From: JAEMQF01 sp963850525
Lineage (GTDB): Bacteria > Pseudomonadota > Gammaproteobacteria > Burkholderiales > Burkholderiaceae_C
Length of the DNA stretch: 64,000 nucleotides
Direction of reading: 5' to 3'
Assembly (NCBI GenBank): GCA_963850525.1
Contig: CAWKLQ010000008.1
Location: 992,001-1,056,000 of the forward strand
Shown here: piece by piece, positions 53,016 to 61,379 of the stretch
How positions within the stretch are numbered: the first letter of the stretch is position 1
Layout: each line of letters starts with the position of its first letter
The notes under the pieces: generated by a model
Database searches by the model: none
Seen by the model: the letters and a program-made list of their open reading frames with translations, nothing else
What the model was told of the DNA's origin: nothing
Translations under genes and position numbers: made by a program

Positions 53016-54317
53016 ATGAAAATGCACCCCCTGGTTCTGATCCCCGCGCTGCTCGCAGCGGGCCTTGCCCTGGCTGCGGAACCCGCCAAAATCGACTGGG
53101 GTGCGGTCCCGCAAAAGAGCGTGCCGCTGTTCTACCCCGGGCAATCGTCGTATGAATGGGTGCGTAGCGACGCGCACAAGGGTGCAGTGACGCGCGTCAC
53201 GCGCGGCGAAGCCTGCACCTTTTGCCACGATGAACCCGACGCCGAGAAGGAACTCGGCCAGAACATCGTCAAGGGCAATCGCCTGGAGCCCACGCCGGTG
53301 GCGGGCAAGAACGGCTTTGTCGAGCTCAAGGTGCAGGCCGCGTACGACGACAAATTTGCCTACCTGCGCTTCCAGTGGAAGACCCAGCAGCCTTACCCGG
53401 GCACTGAGCACCCGTACCTGCGCTTCGACGGCAAGGACTGGAAGACCTACGGCGCGCCGAAACTCGACAAAGTGGTTCGGGAGGGCAAGCAGCCAGGCAT
53501 GTACGAAGACCGCATGACGGTCATGATCGACGACGGCTCGGTGCCCGGTTTTGCCGAGCAAGGCTGTTGGCTCACCTGCCACGACGGCCAGAGCGACATG
53601 GCCAAGCAATTCACCCAGGACGAACTGAACTCCAACCCGTTGTTGCAGGCGATCAAGAAGAACGAAGTGCGCAAGTACCTGCCGCAGACGCGCACCGACC
53701 CGCGCGACTGGAAAACCGGCAAGACGGTCGACGAGATCGCCAAGCTCAAGGCGGCGGGTGGTTTTGTCGACCTGATCCAGTGGCGTGCCCACCGCAGCCA
53801 CCCGGTGGGCATGGCCGACGACGGCTACGTGCTCGAATACCGGCTCGGCGATGCCGGCAAAGAGATGTTTTCCGGCAACGCCGACGCCGCCACGCGCGCG
53901 CCGAAGTTCATGTGGGACGCCAAGAAGGTGGGCTACAAGTCGATCACTGCCGAGCAGCTGCGCAAGGGCGACCACTTCCTGACTCGCGGCGTGAACACGG
54001 TGCCCTTCGACGCCAGTGCGGGCTGGAAGGAGGGCGACATGATCCCCGCCTCCATCACGAGCCGCGCAGACGCCACGGGCTCGGCGGCGGACAACAACGC
54101 GATCTCCGCCTGGAAAGACGGAATCTGGTCCGTGGTATTGATCCGGCCGCTCGGCCTGAGCAACGCCGACGACAAGATGCTCAGGGCAGGCGGCGTGTAC
54201 AACGTCGGCTTCGCGGTGCATGACGACAACATCACGACGCGCGGCCACTTCGTCTCGTTCGTCCGGACGCTGGGGCTCGGGGCCAAGGCCGAGATCGAAG
54301 CCGTCAAGTTGCCGTAG
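53016..54317 (+). CDS. Exported haem protein, ethylbenzene-dehydrogenase-related (EB_dh) domain
   Basis: A 433-residue protein with signal peptide MKMHPLVLIPALLAAGLALA. Haem-c site CTFCH at Cys67-His71. A second candidate is CWLTCH at Cys184-His189, with three residues between the Cys instead of two. The domain is the gamma-subunit-like EB_dh fold ('FVELKVQAAYDDKFAYLRFQ', 'DRMTVMIDDGSVPGF', 'VLEYRLGDAGKEMFSGNADA', 'KDGIWSVVLIRPLGL'), known to bind b-type haem in DMSO-reductase-family enzymes. There is no molybdoenzyme next to it, so it is probably a stand-alone periplasmic electron carrier. Confidence 0.85.
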   Translation: MKMHPLVLIPALLAAGLALAAEPAKIDWGAVPQKSVPLFYPGQSSYEWVRSDAHKGAVTRVTRGEACTFCHDEPDAEKELGQNIVKGNRLEPTPVAGKNGFVELKVQAAYDDKFAYLRFQWKTQQPYPGTEHPYLRFDGKDWKTYGAPKLDKVVREGKQPGMYEDRMTVMIDDGSVPGFAEQGCWLTCHDGQSDMAKQFTQDELNSNPLLQAIKKNEVRKYLPQTRTDPRDWKTGKTVDEIAKLKAAGGFVDLIQWRAHRSHPVGMADDGYVLEYRLGDAGKEMFSGNADAATRAPKFMWDAKKVGYKSITAEQLRKGDHFLTRGVNTVPFDASAGWKEGDMIPASITSRADATGSAADNNAISAWKDGIWSVVLIRPLGLSNADDKMLRAGGVYNVGFAVHDDNITTRGHFVSFVRTLGLGAKAEIEAVKLP

Positions 54318-54502
54318 CCGCAATCAACGCTCGGCGCGCCCGCGCGCGCTGCAGGCTCGGCGACTGCGCCGTGCAGCCCTGTCGCGCCGCGCCGAATGCA
54401 GCGCCTGCTTACCTGCGAGGTAATCGACACGATTCAACGGCGCGGCGACATTGGGTGCAACACCTCGCACACCCCTTGCCCAGCCCTTGGAGAAACCTCG
54501 CC

Positions 54503-54745
54503 ATGCACACCATCAGGCCCTCGGTCTTGTTGAAGCGCGCCTTGCTGGCCGACGCCGTGGTCAGCGCCGGCACCGCCCTGCTGCAACTCCGCGCGACGCA
54601 GCCCTTGATTGCCGCCCTCGATCTGCCTCGCTTGCTGCTCGTCGGCGCCGCCGAGTTCATGCTCGTCTACGCCGCCGTGCAAGCGTCGGCCCCAGGCGCT
54701 GCAGCCTGGGCAGCCCCGAAGCACAACCGCAGGGCGCACCCATGA
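54503..54745 (+). CDS. Small membrane protein, possibly truncated
   Basis: An 80-residue protein with two hydrophobic stretches (ALLADAVVSAGTALLQL and LLLVGAAEFMLVYAAVQAS). It resembles the first half of a four-helix inner-membrane protein family whose members are about 130 residues, so it looks cut short after 'APKHNRRAHP'. It starts with an ATG after 'TTGGAGAAACC'. Its stop codon overlaps the atpE start (ATGA), so the two are translationally coupled. I do not know its role. Confidence 0.6.
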   Translation: MHTIRPSVLLKRALLADAVVSAGTALLQLRATQPLIAALDLPRLLLVGAAEFMLVYAAVQASAPGAAAWAAPKHNRRAHP

Positions 54746-54984
54746 CTGCATCCGACATCCTGCCGCTCGCCGCAGCCTTGTTGATCGGCCTGGGCGCGCT
54801 GGGCTCGTGCATCGGCATCGGCATCATCGGCTCGAAGTTCATGGAGTCGGCGGCGCGCCAGCCCGAGATGATTCCGGAACTGCAGACCAAGTTCTTCATG
54901 CTCGTGGGCGTGGCCGACGGCGCCTTCATCATCGCCACCGGCATCGCGCTGTGGTTCGTCACCGTGAACCCGTTCAACGCTTGA
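54742..54984 (+). CDS. atpE: Orphan F0 ATP synthase subunit c
   Basis: An 80-residue proteolipid with two helices: 'LGALGSCIGIGIIGSKFMES' ending in the polar loop ARQPE, and 'FFMLVGVADGAFIIATGIAL' with Asp at the proton-binding position. All key residues of subunit c are present. It is not next to any other atp gene; the neighbours are a small membrane protein and an XRE regulator. It may be a duplicate of the operon copy or serve another rotor. The charge-compensated, short loop is canonical. Confidence 0.9.
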   Translation: MTASDILPLAAALLIGLGALGSCIGIGIIGSKFMESAARQPEMIPELQTKFFMLVGVADGAFIIATGIALWFVTVNPFNA

Positions 54985-55048
54985 GGCACAGTTGGGGGCG
55001 TGGCCGGGCGGAACCGCTTTGCCGCGACACCCCAACCTGAGGACAGCG

Positions 55049-55867
55049 ATGGACCCAGGCGCAACCGAGCGGCGCTCCGGCAATGCGCGACGACACTTCG
55101 GCGACCACTTGCGCCACTGGCGCCAGCACCGGCGTCTGAGCCAGCTGGAACTCTCGGCGCAGGCCGACATCTCGACGCGGCATCTGAGCTTCGTCGAGAC
55201 CGGCCGTTCACTGCCCAGCCGTGAGGTGGTACTGCGGCTGTCGGACCGGCTGGAGATCCCGCTGCGCGAGCGCAATGCGATGCTGATGGCCGCAGGCTAC
55301 GCGCCGATGTACCGCGAACGGGCGCTCGACGACCCCGCGCTGGCCGCAGCACGCCAGGCCATCGACCTGGTGCTCGCGAGCCACGCGCCCTCACCAGCGC
55401 TGGCGGTGGACCGGCACTGGAACATGGTCGCGCACAACCGCGTCGTGCCGCGCCTGCTGGCTGACATCGACGCCACATTGCTCGAGCCGCCGATCAACGT
55501 GCTGCGCCTGAGCCTGCATCCGCGGGGCCTGGCACCGCGCATCCTGAATCTCAGGCAATGGCGGGCCCATCTGTTCGACCGACTGCGCCAGCAAGTGCGC
55601 GCCAGCGGCGACGCCACTCTGGCCGCGCTGTGCGACGAGTTGCTCGGCTTCCCGGTGCCGCCGGGAGGCGGCGAACTGCAACTCGCCGGCGAGCTGGCCG
55701 GCGTGGTGGTTCCGCTACGGATGACGACGCCACTCGGCGTGATGAGCTTCATCAGCACGACGACGATTTTCGGCACTCCCGTCGACGTGACGCTGCAGGA
55801 GCTGGCGATCGAGACCTTGTTTGCAGCCGATGAGGCGACTGCAGAGTTGTTGCGCGGCTTGGAGTAG
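55049..55867 (+). CDS. XRE-type regulator with MmyB-like ligand-binding domain
   Basis: A 272-residue protein. N-terminal helix-turn-helix: 'HLRHWRQHRRLSQLELSAQA', 'DISTRHLSFVETGRSLPSRE', 'VVLRLSDRLEIPLRERNAML'. The C-terminal part is the MmyB-like domain: 'PALAVDRHWNMVAHNRVVPR', 'NVLRLSLHPRGLAPRILNLR', 'TTPLGVMSFISTTTIFGTPV'. Members bind fatty-acid or related ligands and repress neighbouring genes. Start ATG 55049 has GAGGA upstream. It directly follows the atpE gene by 64 bp on the same strand. Confidence 0.92.
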   Translation: MDPGATERRSGNARRHFGDHLRHWRQHRRLSQLELSAQADISTRHLSFVETGRSLPSREVVLRLSDRLEIPLRERNAMLMAAGYAPMYRERALDDPALAAARQAIDLVLASHAPSPALAVDRHWNMVAHNRVVPRLLADIDATLLEPPINVLRLSLHPRGLAPRILNLRQWRAHLFDRLRQQVRASGDATLAALCDELLGFPVPPGGGELQLAGELAGVVVPLRMTTPLGVMSFISTTTIFGTPVDVTLQELAIETLFAADEATAELLRGLE

Positions 55868-55886
55868 GCGTGCAGCAGCGCCCTAT

Positions 55887-56327
55887 TCAAACCAGTGGCG
55901 ATTCGTCGACCCAAGGGTTGAACACCGGCACGCGTGCCAACCCATAGTCGCCGGTATCGCGAGTCACGACCGTCAAGCCGTGGTGCAGGGCGGTTGCCGC
56001 AATCATCAGATCGGGTTGCGAAAACGTGTGCCCGACCTTGCGACCCTCCTCCACAAGAAGGCGCCACTTGAACATCACATCTTCCGATACCTCGAGCACA
56101 CGCTGGTCGAACATCGGCCGCACCTTGTGCGCCAACCAGTCTTTGAGCTCGGCGCGGCGAACGGGCTCGCTGATCGCCTCGATCCCATAGCGGATCTCGG
56201 CGAATGTCACCGTGCTGACGAACAACTCCTCCAGCGGTTGACTGGCGACAAAGGCGCGCACCCGCGCGTTGGGGCGCAGCCTGCGCAATTCCGAAATGAC
56301 ATTGGTATCCAGCAGCCAGCCGCTCAC
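55887..56327 (-). CDS. PIN-domain toxin, VapC/FitB type
   Basis: A 146-residue ribonuclease toxin. Acidic residues of the PIN active site: Asp7 in 'WLLDTNVISELRR', Glu in 'VTFAEIRYGIEAI', Asp in 'FSQPDLMIAATALHHG', Asp in 'LTVVTRDTGDYGL'. All are present, so it should be active. It overlaps the antitoxin gene by 4 bp. Confidence 0.93.
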   Translation of the reverse strand: MSGWLLDTNVISELRRLRPNARVRAFVASQPLEELFVSTVTFAEIRYGIEAISEPVRRAELKDWLAHKVRPMFDQRVLEVSEDVMFKWRLLVEEGRKVGHTFSQPDLMIAATALHHGLTVVTRDTGDYGLARVPVFNPWVDESPLV

Positions 56328-56626
56328 AGCTTGACGGCCCGCACCGGCATCGGCATGCGACGCGGCTCGATGGCGACCTTGCGATGCGGTGACGCCTGCA
56401 ACGCGTCGATCAGCAACTGCCCGGTGCGCCGGCCTTTCAGGCGGTGAAACTCGTCCGAGTCCATGACCACGACCGCGTCGCGCCCGTGCAGCGTGACGTG
56501 CTGCGGCCCGTCACTGTGCGCCAAGCGCACGAGTTCGCTGAAACGCGCCTTGGCGTCTTGCAGGCGCCAACGGCCGCGTTGTGGTTGTACGGGTTCAGTG
56601 ACCCGCTCCGGTGCTTTTCTGGTCAT
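56324..56626 (-). CDS. Phd/YefM-type antitoxin
   Basis: A 100-residue protein with the Phd DNA-binding fold: 'WRLQDAKARFSELVRLAHSD', 'GPQHVTLHGRDAVVVMDSDE', 'FHRLKG', then a toxin-binding C-terminal tail 'PRRMPMPVRAV'. It neutralises the VapC-like toxin encoded downstream. Start ATG 56626 is chosen at MTRKAPERV; the longer frame runs through the likely operator. Confidence 0.9.
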   Translation of the reverse strand: MTRKAPERVTEPVQPQRGRWRLQDAKARFSELVRLAHSDGPQHVTLHGRDAVVVMDSDEFHRLKGRRTGQLLIDALQASPHRKVAIEPRRMPMPVRAVKL

Positions 56627-56641
56627 GCTAACCAGATTAGC
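56627..56641. promoter_or_regulatory. Palindrome before the antitoxin start, likely operator
   Basis: GCTAACCAGATTAGC: arms GCTAA and TTAGC with a 5-bp centre, directly in front of the antitoxin ATG. Phd-type antitoxins repress their own promoter by binding such short palindromes. Confidence 0.5.
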
Positions 56642-56864
56642 ACGGCGTGAGGCTCGAAGCAAGGCTAAAGATACGCACGCGGTTCATGCCGTTGTCGCAC
56701 GGAAGGCCGACTGAACGGCGCGGCCCAGCGAAGGGTGCAGGGTACCGAGTTTCGGTGTCTGCCCATGCGGCGCGGCCAACGAAAGCAGCTGTTCGAGGAT
56801 TGCGGTCACGCAATGCCTTCGTACATGCCGTCGCGCAATCACACCACTTGGGTAGACTGCGGGC

Positions 56865-57989
56865 ATGCAAGCTCTCACGCTTTCCCCCGCCGTGCTCAAG
56901 TGGGCGGCAAACCAAGCGGGCGAAAGCCTGGAGTCGCTCGCGCAGGTTGTGGTGAAGCGTGAACGGGACCGCGCTGGCATTCTCGTGGGCAGGCTGACTT
57001 CGCCGCAGGCGGAGAAGGTGGCAAAGCTAACCGGGGTGCCGTTTGGTCTTCTGTTTCTAAAGAAGCCGCCGGTGATCGAGCGGCCGACAATCCCTGACCT
57101 TCGTCAGACCACCGAACCCGCGCCCCTCAGCAGGGACTTCCGCGAGGTGTTTGAAGACACCTTGCGAAAGCAGCAGTGGTACCTCGATCGGTTACGTGAA
57201 CTTGGTGCCAGACCGCTCGATTTCGTGGGCAAGTTCGCCGGGCGAGAGCGCGCAAAGAGCGAAGATATCGCCAGCGACATCGTGTCCGTGCTCGGCCTGT
57301 CGCCTGCACTGCGAATCGCGGCCAAGTCGACCGACGAGTACTTCGCCTTGATTGCCGGCAAAGCCGAAGCCGCTGGGGTACTCGTCATGAAGAGTGGCAT
57401 TGTCAAATCGAACACCAGACGCGCGCTTTCGGTCAAGGAGTTCAGAGGTTTCGCCATCGTCGATCCACTCGCGCCGCTGGTCTTCATCAACGGACGGGAT
57501 GCATTGGTGGCGACCGTCTTCACCTTGGTTCACGAGCTGGCTCACATCTGGATGGGCCAGAGCGGCATATCCGACCTTGCTACTCCAAGCCTGAAGGGCA
57601 TCGAGCGGACGTGCAATCGGGTCGCTGCCGATGTACTCGTGCCGCGAGCAGAGTTCACGCGTGAATGGAGCGTCAGCCCGATCGTTGACCGGATTGCCAG
57701 GCATTTCCGCGTGAGTCGACTGGTCATTGCCCGCCGTGCGCTCGATCTGGGAAAGATCGACCAAGCAGGGTACGACGCACTCGCGAGTTCCGCCGTGACC
57801 CAGCGGCGTACGTCGGGTGGTGGCAGCGCATACCGAACCATCCCCGCGCGCAACAGCAAACGTTTCACCTCGGCACTGGTGAAGAGCGCGCTGGCGGGCG
57901 AGACCCTATTGCGTGAGGCCGCGAGCTTGCTCAGCGTTCGGCCCGAGACCGTGATGGAGCTCGGCCGCAGGGTCGCGCAAATTGGGTAA
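56865..57989 (+). CDS. ImmA/IrrE family metallopeptidase with N-terminal XRE-like region
   Basis: A 374-residue protein. N-terminal 80 residues look like a helical, Xre-related domain ('MQALTLSPAVLKWAANQAG', 'RLTSPQAEKVAKLTGVPFGL'). The peptidase part has the zinc motif 'FTLVHELAHIWMG' and a downstream 'ERTCNRVAADVLVPRAEF', then a C-terminal 'HFRVSRLVIARRALDLGKI'. ImmA/IrrE proteins cleave repressors in mobile elements and toxin-antitoxin loci. It overlaps the DUF4411 gene by 8 bp, a pairing typical of antitoxin-toxin modules. Confidence 0.92.
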   Translation: MQALTLSPAVLKWAANQAGESLESLAQVVVKRERDRAGILVGRLTSPQAEKVAKLTGVPFGLLFLKKPPVIERPTIPDLRQTTEPAPLSRDFREVFEDTLRKQQWYLDRLRELGARPLDFVGKFAGRERAKSEDIASDIVSVLGLSPALRIAAKSTDEYFALIAGKAEAAGVLVMKSGIVKSNTRRALSVKEFRGFAIVDPLAPLVFINGRDALVATVFTLVHELAHIWMGQSGISDLATPSLKGIERTCNRVAADVLVPRAEFTREWSVSPIVDRIARHFRVSRLVIARRALDLGKIDQAGYDALASSAVTQRRTSGGGSAYRTIPARNSKRFTSALVKSALAGETLLREAASLLSVRPETVMELGRRVAQIG

Positions 57990-58503
57990 GTCCTATCTCA
58001 TCGACGCTGATGTATTTGTGCAGGCGAAGAACCTGCACTACCGGTTCGAGTTCTGCGGCGGCTTCTGGGATTGGATCGCGACTGCCCACAGCAGAGGGCT
58101 TGTGTACAGCGTTGACAAGGTACGGGCCGAACTCGTTGCCGGGAAGAAGGGCGATGCCGCGCGCACTTGGGCTGAGAAATTGCCAAGTGGCTTCTTCCTG
58201 CCGGACACGGGTGAATCGAAGGTCATGGCGCACTACGCCGCCGCGATGGCTTGGGCCGCGAACGCAAACCAGTACACGGCGGCGGCCATCGCAGAGTTTG
58301 CCGACGACAAGAACGCCGATGCGTTCATCGTCGCCGTCGCACGTGAGCGGGGCGCCACCGTCGTGACCCATGAGAAGTCGAGTGCCGAGGCGAAACGCCG
58401 AGTCCCGCTGCCCAATGCCGCAGACGCGCTTGGTGTCGAGACACTGACGATCTTCGACCTACTTTCCAAGCACGCGGCCTCAACTTTCTCGTTCAAGGCG
58501 TAG
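57982..58503 (+). CDS. DUF4411 (PIN-like) protein, probable toxin
   Basis: A 173-residue PIN-like protein: 'SYLIDADVFVQAKNLHYRFE' with the first Asp residues, 'VYSVDKVRAELVAGKKGDAA', 'DDKNADAFIVAVARERGATV' and 'VTHEKSSAEAKRRVPLPNAA'. DUF4411 genes regularly follow an ImmA/IrrE-XRE gene. It probably starts at TTG 57982 inside the end of the partner gene; no ATG is available before the first conserved strand. Likely an RNase toxin, with the ImmA protein as its antitoxin or regulator. Confidence 0.87.
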   Translation: MGKSYLIDADVFVQAKNLHYRFEFCGGFWDWIATAHSRGLVYSVDKVRAELVAGKKGDAARTWAEKLPSGFFLPDTGESKVMAHYAAAMAWAANANQYTAAAIAEFADDKNADAFIVAVARERGATVVTHEKSSAEAKRRVPLPNAADALGVETLTIFDLLSKHAASTFSFKA

Positions 58504-58656
58504 CGGGCTGCGGGCGGCCTCGGCAGGAAGAACTCTCAGGCTCGCAGACGGCATCGGCGTCACCGGCGCAGGCCGGGCTTCGAAGCGAGCTCGGGTGATC
58601 TGATGCGGCCCGATGCCTGAAGCCAGGTCAACCTACGCGTGCGCCGATCGACACAC

Positions 58657-60285
58657 TCAAGTGACCTCGGCCACGAGTGCGTCGACCACGCGTGCCTGGG
58701 TTTCGCGAGCTTCTGTGAGCCGCTGTCGCAGATCGGCGCAGCGGCGACGGAGTTCTTCGACGCGGGCGACGATGCGGCGTTGCTCGGCGAGGGGCGGGAG
58801 TGGGACCAACGTTGACTTGATCTTGCCAACATTGAGGTTGGGCTGGGCGCCACCCGCTGCTTCTTCCCGTAGTTCGTCGTAGCTCTTCTCGAAAACAAGT
58901 TTGAGGTAGCGACGATGATGAACAGTGGCGTCAATCGGGACAATGGCAGCACACGCCTGATTTGTCGTGGCCGCAATCATGAGCTCAGAGATCTGGCCGC
59001 GCGTCTTGCCTTGCCCATACATCGCAACGACTAGGGTCCCTGGGGGATAGACCTTCAGGCTTGTTTCGCGCAGCGCAACGGCAGAGACGTGCTGTGCCGT
59101 CCACGCGATGAAGGGGCGGGCCGTTTCGCCGCTATTCACCCACGGCACCTCGGCCGGATTGAAGTACGCCGCATTTGTCCGAGAAGGCGTAGTACCCGTG
59201 CCGACATTCGCAATCTGCTCGATTGCACACCACGCCCAACTTTTTGGAATTTCGTATGGTCCGTTCGGTCGTTCAACGCCACCTGCACTTGCCGAACGTG
59301 CGCCGCGAAGGCGTTCAAGGAAGCCTGCCGCAGGCTCGTCGCTCTCGTCTTGCATCACAAGCAACCCGCACACAGAAAGTTGGAGGATCGTTTGTTCCAG
59401 CGCGTCGACGGCTTCGGGGCGGTCGAGCAGCAGATCGAAGTGCTCGGCGACGCGCTGCCAGTTCTCGGCCAGCGCTTGCGGCGACTCGCTGGTGGCCAGG
59501 GCGTCGAACAGCGTGGCCGTGAGCCGCGCGTGCTGTTCGTCGGCGAGCCGCCCGTTTTGCTCCAGCGCGTCGCAGAGCTTCATCAGTTCTTCGACGCGGG
59601 CGACGATGCGGTGTTGCTCTACGATGGGTGGCAAGGCAATTCCCAGAACACTCGTCTTGCCCAAATAGAGACACGGCTGCGCGCTTTGTTTGACCGATCG
59701 CCAGATTTCGGCCTGCATGTTGGGGTTGCGTAGACTGAGTGCCAAGAATTCTGCACAAATGACTTGCGACCGCGGACGCAGGAGCGTGACGCTGCGAACG
59801 AGCACCATGTCTCTTGCCTCGCGCAAGACGGCCAACCTTCCCAAAGTGGCGCCGACAGAGACCATCAGGACATCGTTCTTCTCAGGGTGGCATCTTGCCC
59901 AGCACTTGGCTGCGACCTCTCGTGGCACATAGTCCGTAGTCCGGTAGTCAAACGCCCCATCACGTACGTTTTTGGCCGTCACCAAAGGCACCGCACCTGG
60001 GTCATCGCAACGAGTCGGTGTGGAGTGCTCGCCATCGGTCACGACTGCGCAGACCTCGCCCACTGTTGTCCATGCCCAGTCAGATGGGAGTTCTCCCTGC
60101 GAATACGATCGCCCTGTGTCCGTCTGCAAGAGTTTGCCTTGCACCGCAAGCAACAGGATCAACTCGCGCAGGCGAGATACGCCACCCCTCGCCGTCGCCA
60201 GTAACTCGAACGCGCGCGTGAGCGTCGGCGCAATCTCGGCCAAGTACCTCGCACTCGCCTCCTCCACCCACAACCCCACCGTCAC
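58657..60285 (-). CDS. hsdS: Type I restriction enzyme specificity subunit HsdS
   Basis: A 542-residue protein with two target-recognition domains. TRD1 starts 'GELPSDWAWTTVGEVC' and ends with 'LPPIVEQHRIVARVEELMKL'; TRD2 starts 'YEIPKSWAWCAIEQIANVGT' and ends with 'LPPLAEQRRIVARVEELRRR'. The conserved coiled-coil spacer is between and after them. It sets the DNA sequence recognised by the HsdM/HsdR complex. It overlaps the DUF1016 gene by 4 bp. The target sequence cannot be predicted. Confidence 0.95.
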   Translation of the reverse strand: MTVGLWVEEASARYLAEIAPTLTRAFELLATARGGVSRLRELILLLAVQGKLLQTDTGRSYSQGELPSDWAWTTVGEVCAVVTDGEHSTPTRCDDPGAVPLVTAKNVRDGAFDYRTTDYVPREVAAKCWARCHPEKNDVLMVSVGATLGRLAVLREARDMVLVRSVTLLRPRSQVICAEFLALSLRNPNMQAEIWRSVKQSAQPCLYLGKTSVLGIALPPIVEQHRIVARVEELMKLCDALEQNGRLADEQHARLTATLFDALATSESPQALAENWQRVAEHFDLLLDRPEAVDALEQTILQLSVCGLLVMQDESDEPAAGFLERLRGARSASAGGVERPNGPYEIPKSWAWCAIEQIANVGTGTTPSRTNAAYFNPAEVPWVNSGETARPFIAWTAQHVSAVALRETSLKVYPPGTLVVAMYGQGKTRGQISELMIAATTNQACAAIVPIDATVHHRRYLKLVFEKSYDELREEAAGGAQPNLNVGKIKSTLVPLPPLAEQRRIVARVEELRRRCADLRQRLTEARETQARVVDALVAEVT

Positions 60286-61379
60286 GCGCCACCCTCCCCC
60301 GCCCGCGCCGCCTCAATCAACGCCCGATCCCGCTCCAACTCCGCCTTCAGCTCGTCCTCCGTCGGCAACCACAGCCGATACCGGCTGGCGAAGAGCTGTT
60401 CGCTGTCGGCCAGCAGCGAATAGCGCGCGACGGCTTCGTTGCGCTCGCTGCTCAGGATCAGGCCGAGCGTGGGGTTGTCGCCGCTCTGGCGCTGCTGCTC
60501 GTCGAAGACGCGCACGTACATGTCCATCTGGCCGACGTCCTGGTGGCTGAGCTTGCCGACTTTCAGGTCGACGAGCACGAAGCACTTGAGCACGTAGTTG
60601 TAGAAGACGAGGTCGATGAAACAGTCTTCGTTTTCCACGCGCAGGTGGCGCTGGCGGGCGACGAAGGCGAAGCCCTTGCCCAGCTCGAGCAGGAACTTGT
60701 GCAATTGGTCGAGCAGGCCCTGCTCCACGTCTTTTTCGTAGAGCGCCGCGCCGGGCTGGGCACCCAGGAACTCCAGCACGTAGGGGTCGCGGATGAAGTC
60801 GCGCGGGTCGGGCGCGGCGTGGGCCTGGATCAGTGCGCCGGCCTCGGCCTGCACGGCGGCCCTGTCCTGGCTGGACAGGAGCCGCTCGTAATGCAGCGTG
60901 GCGATCTGGCGCTCAAGGGCGCGCGTGCTCCAACCTTGCTCTGCCGCTTCCCGCAGATACCATGTGCGCGCCTGCGCGTTTTCGACGCGCATCGCGGCGC
61001 GGTAGTGCGTCCAGGTCAATTCGCTCCGCAGTGCGGAGCGAATCTCTTCTTCGTCGCTGAAAGTCAGGAAGAACTGGCGGTAGTTGCGCAAGCTGACGGC
61101 GTTGTAGCCCTTGCCGAATTCGCGCGTCAGCCTCTCCCCCACGCCCTGCAACACTCGCTCGCCATAGGCAGCACGTTGCGCGCCGCCCTGCTCGTGGGCA
61201 ACGATGCGCTGGCCGATACGCCAGTAGGCCTCGACCATCGCCACGTTGACGGCGCGGTAACTGATGCGGCGCGCGCCCAGCAGAATCTCGCGGATCTGGC
61301 CGTAGAGTTCACTGCCCGTCTCATCAACCGCCGGCACTGCTTCAACGGCACGGTTCTTGGGCTTCTCGCCGCTGCTCAT
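60282..61379 (-). CDS. PDDEXK nuclease-domain protein (YhcG/DUF1016 family)
   Basis: A 365-residue protein. N-terminal DUF1016 helical domain: 'YRAVNVAMVEAYWRIGQRIV', 'RLTREFGKGYNAVSLRNYRQ'. The C-terminal PDDEXK fold has 'RVENEDCFIDLVFYNYVLKC', 'FVLVDLKVGKLSHQDVGQMD' (the D...D-x-K nuclease core) and 'IGLILSSERNEAVARYSL'-type strands. YhcG proteins occur inside type I restriction operons in many bacteria. It overlaps hsdM and hsdS by 4 bp each, so it is an integral part of the operon. Confidence 0.92.
   Translation of the reverse strand: MSSGEKPKNRAVEAVPAVDETGSELYGQIREILLGARRISYRAVNVAMVEAYWRIGQRIVAHEQGGAQRAAYGERVLQGVGERLTREFGKGYNAVSLRNYRQFFLTFSDEEEIRSALRSELTWTHYRAAMRVENAQARTWYLREAAEQGWSTRALERQIATLHYERLLSSQDRAAVQAEAGALIQAHAAPDPRDFIRDPYVLEFLGAQPGAALYEKDVEQGLLDQLHKFLLELGKGFAFVARQRHLRVENEDCFIDLVFYNYVLKCFVLVDLKVGKLSHQDVGQMDMYVRVFDEQQRQSGDNPTLGLILSSERNEAVARYSLLADSEQLFASRYRLWLPTEDELKAELERDRALIEAARAGEGGA

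Noticed and set aside
56663..56864. Possible remnant gene between the antitoxin and ImmA genes
   Set aside because: Frames there give no conserved string; it is more likely the promoter region of the two divergent modules.
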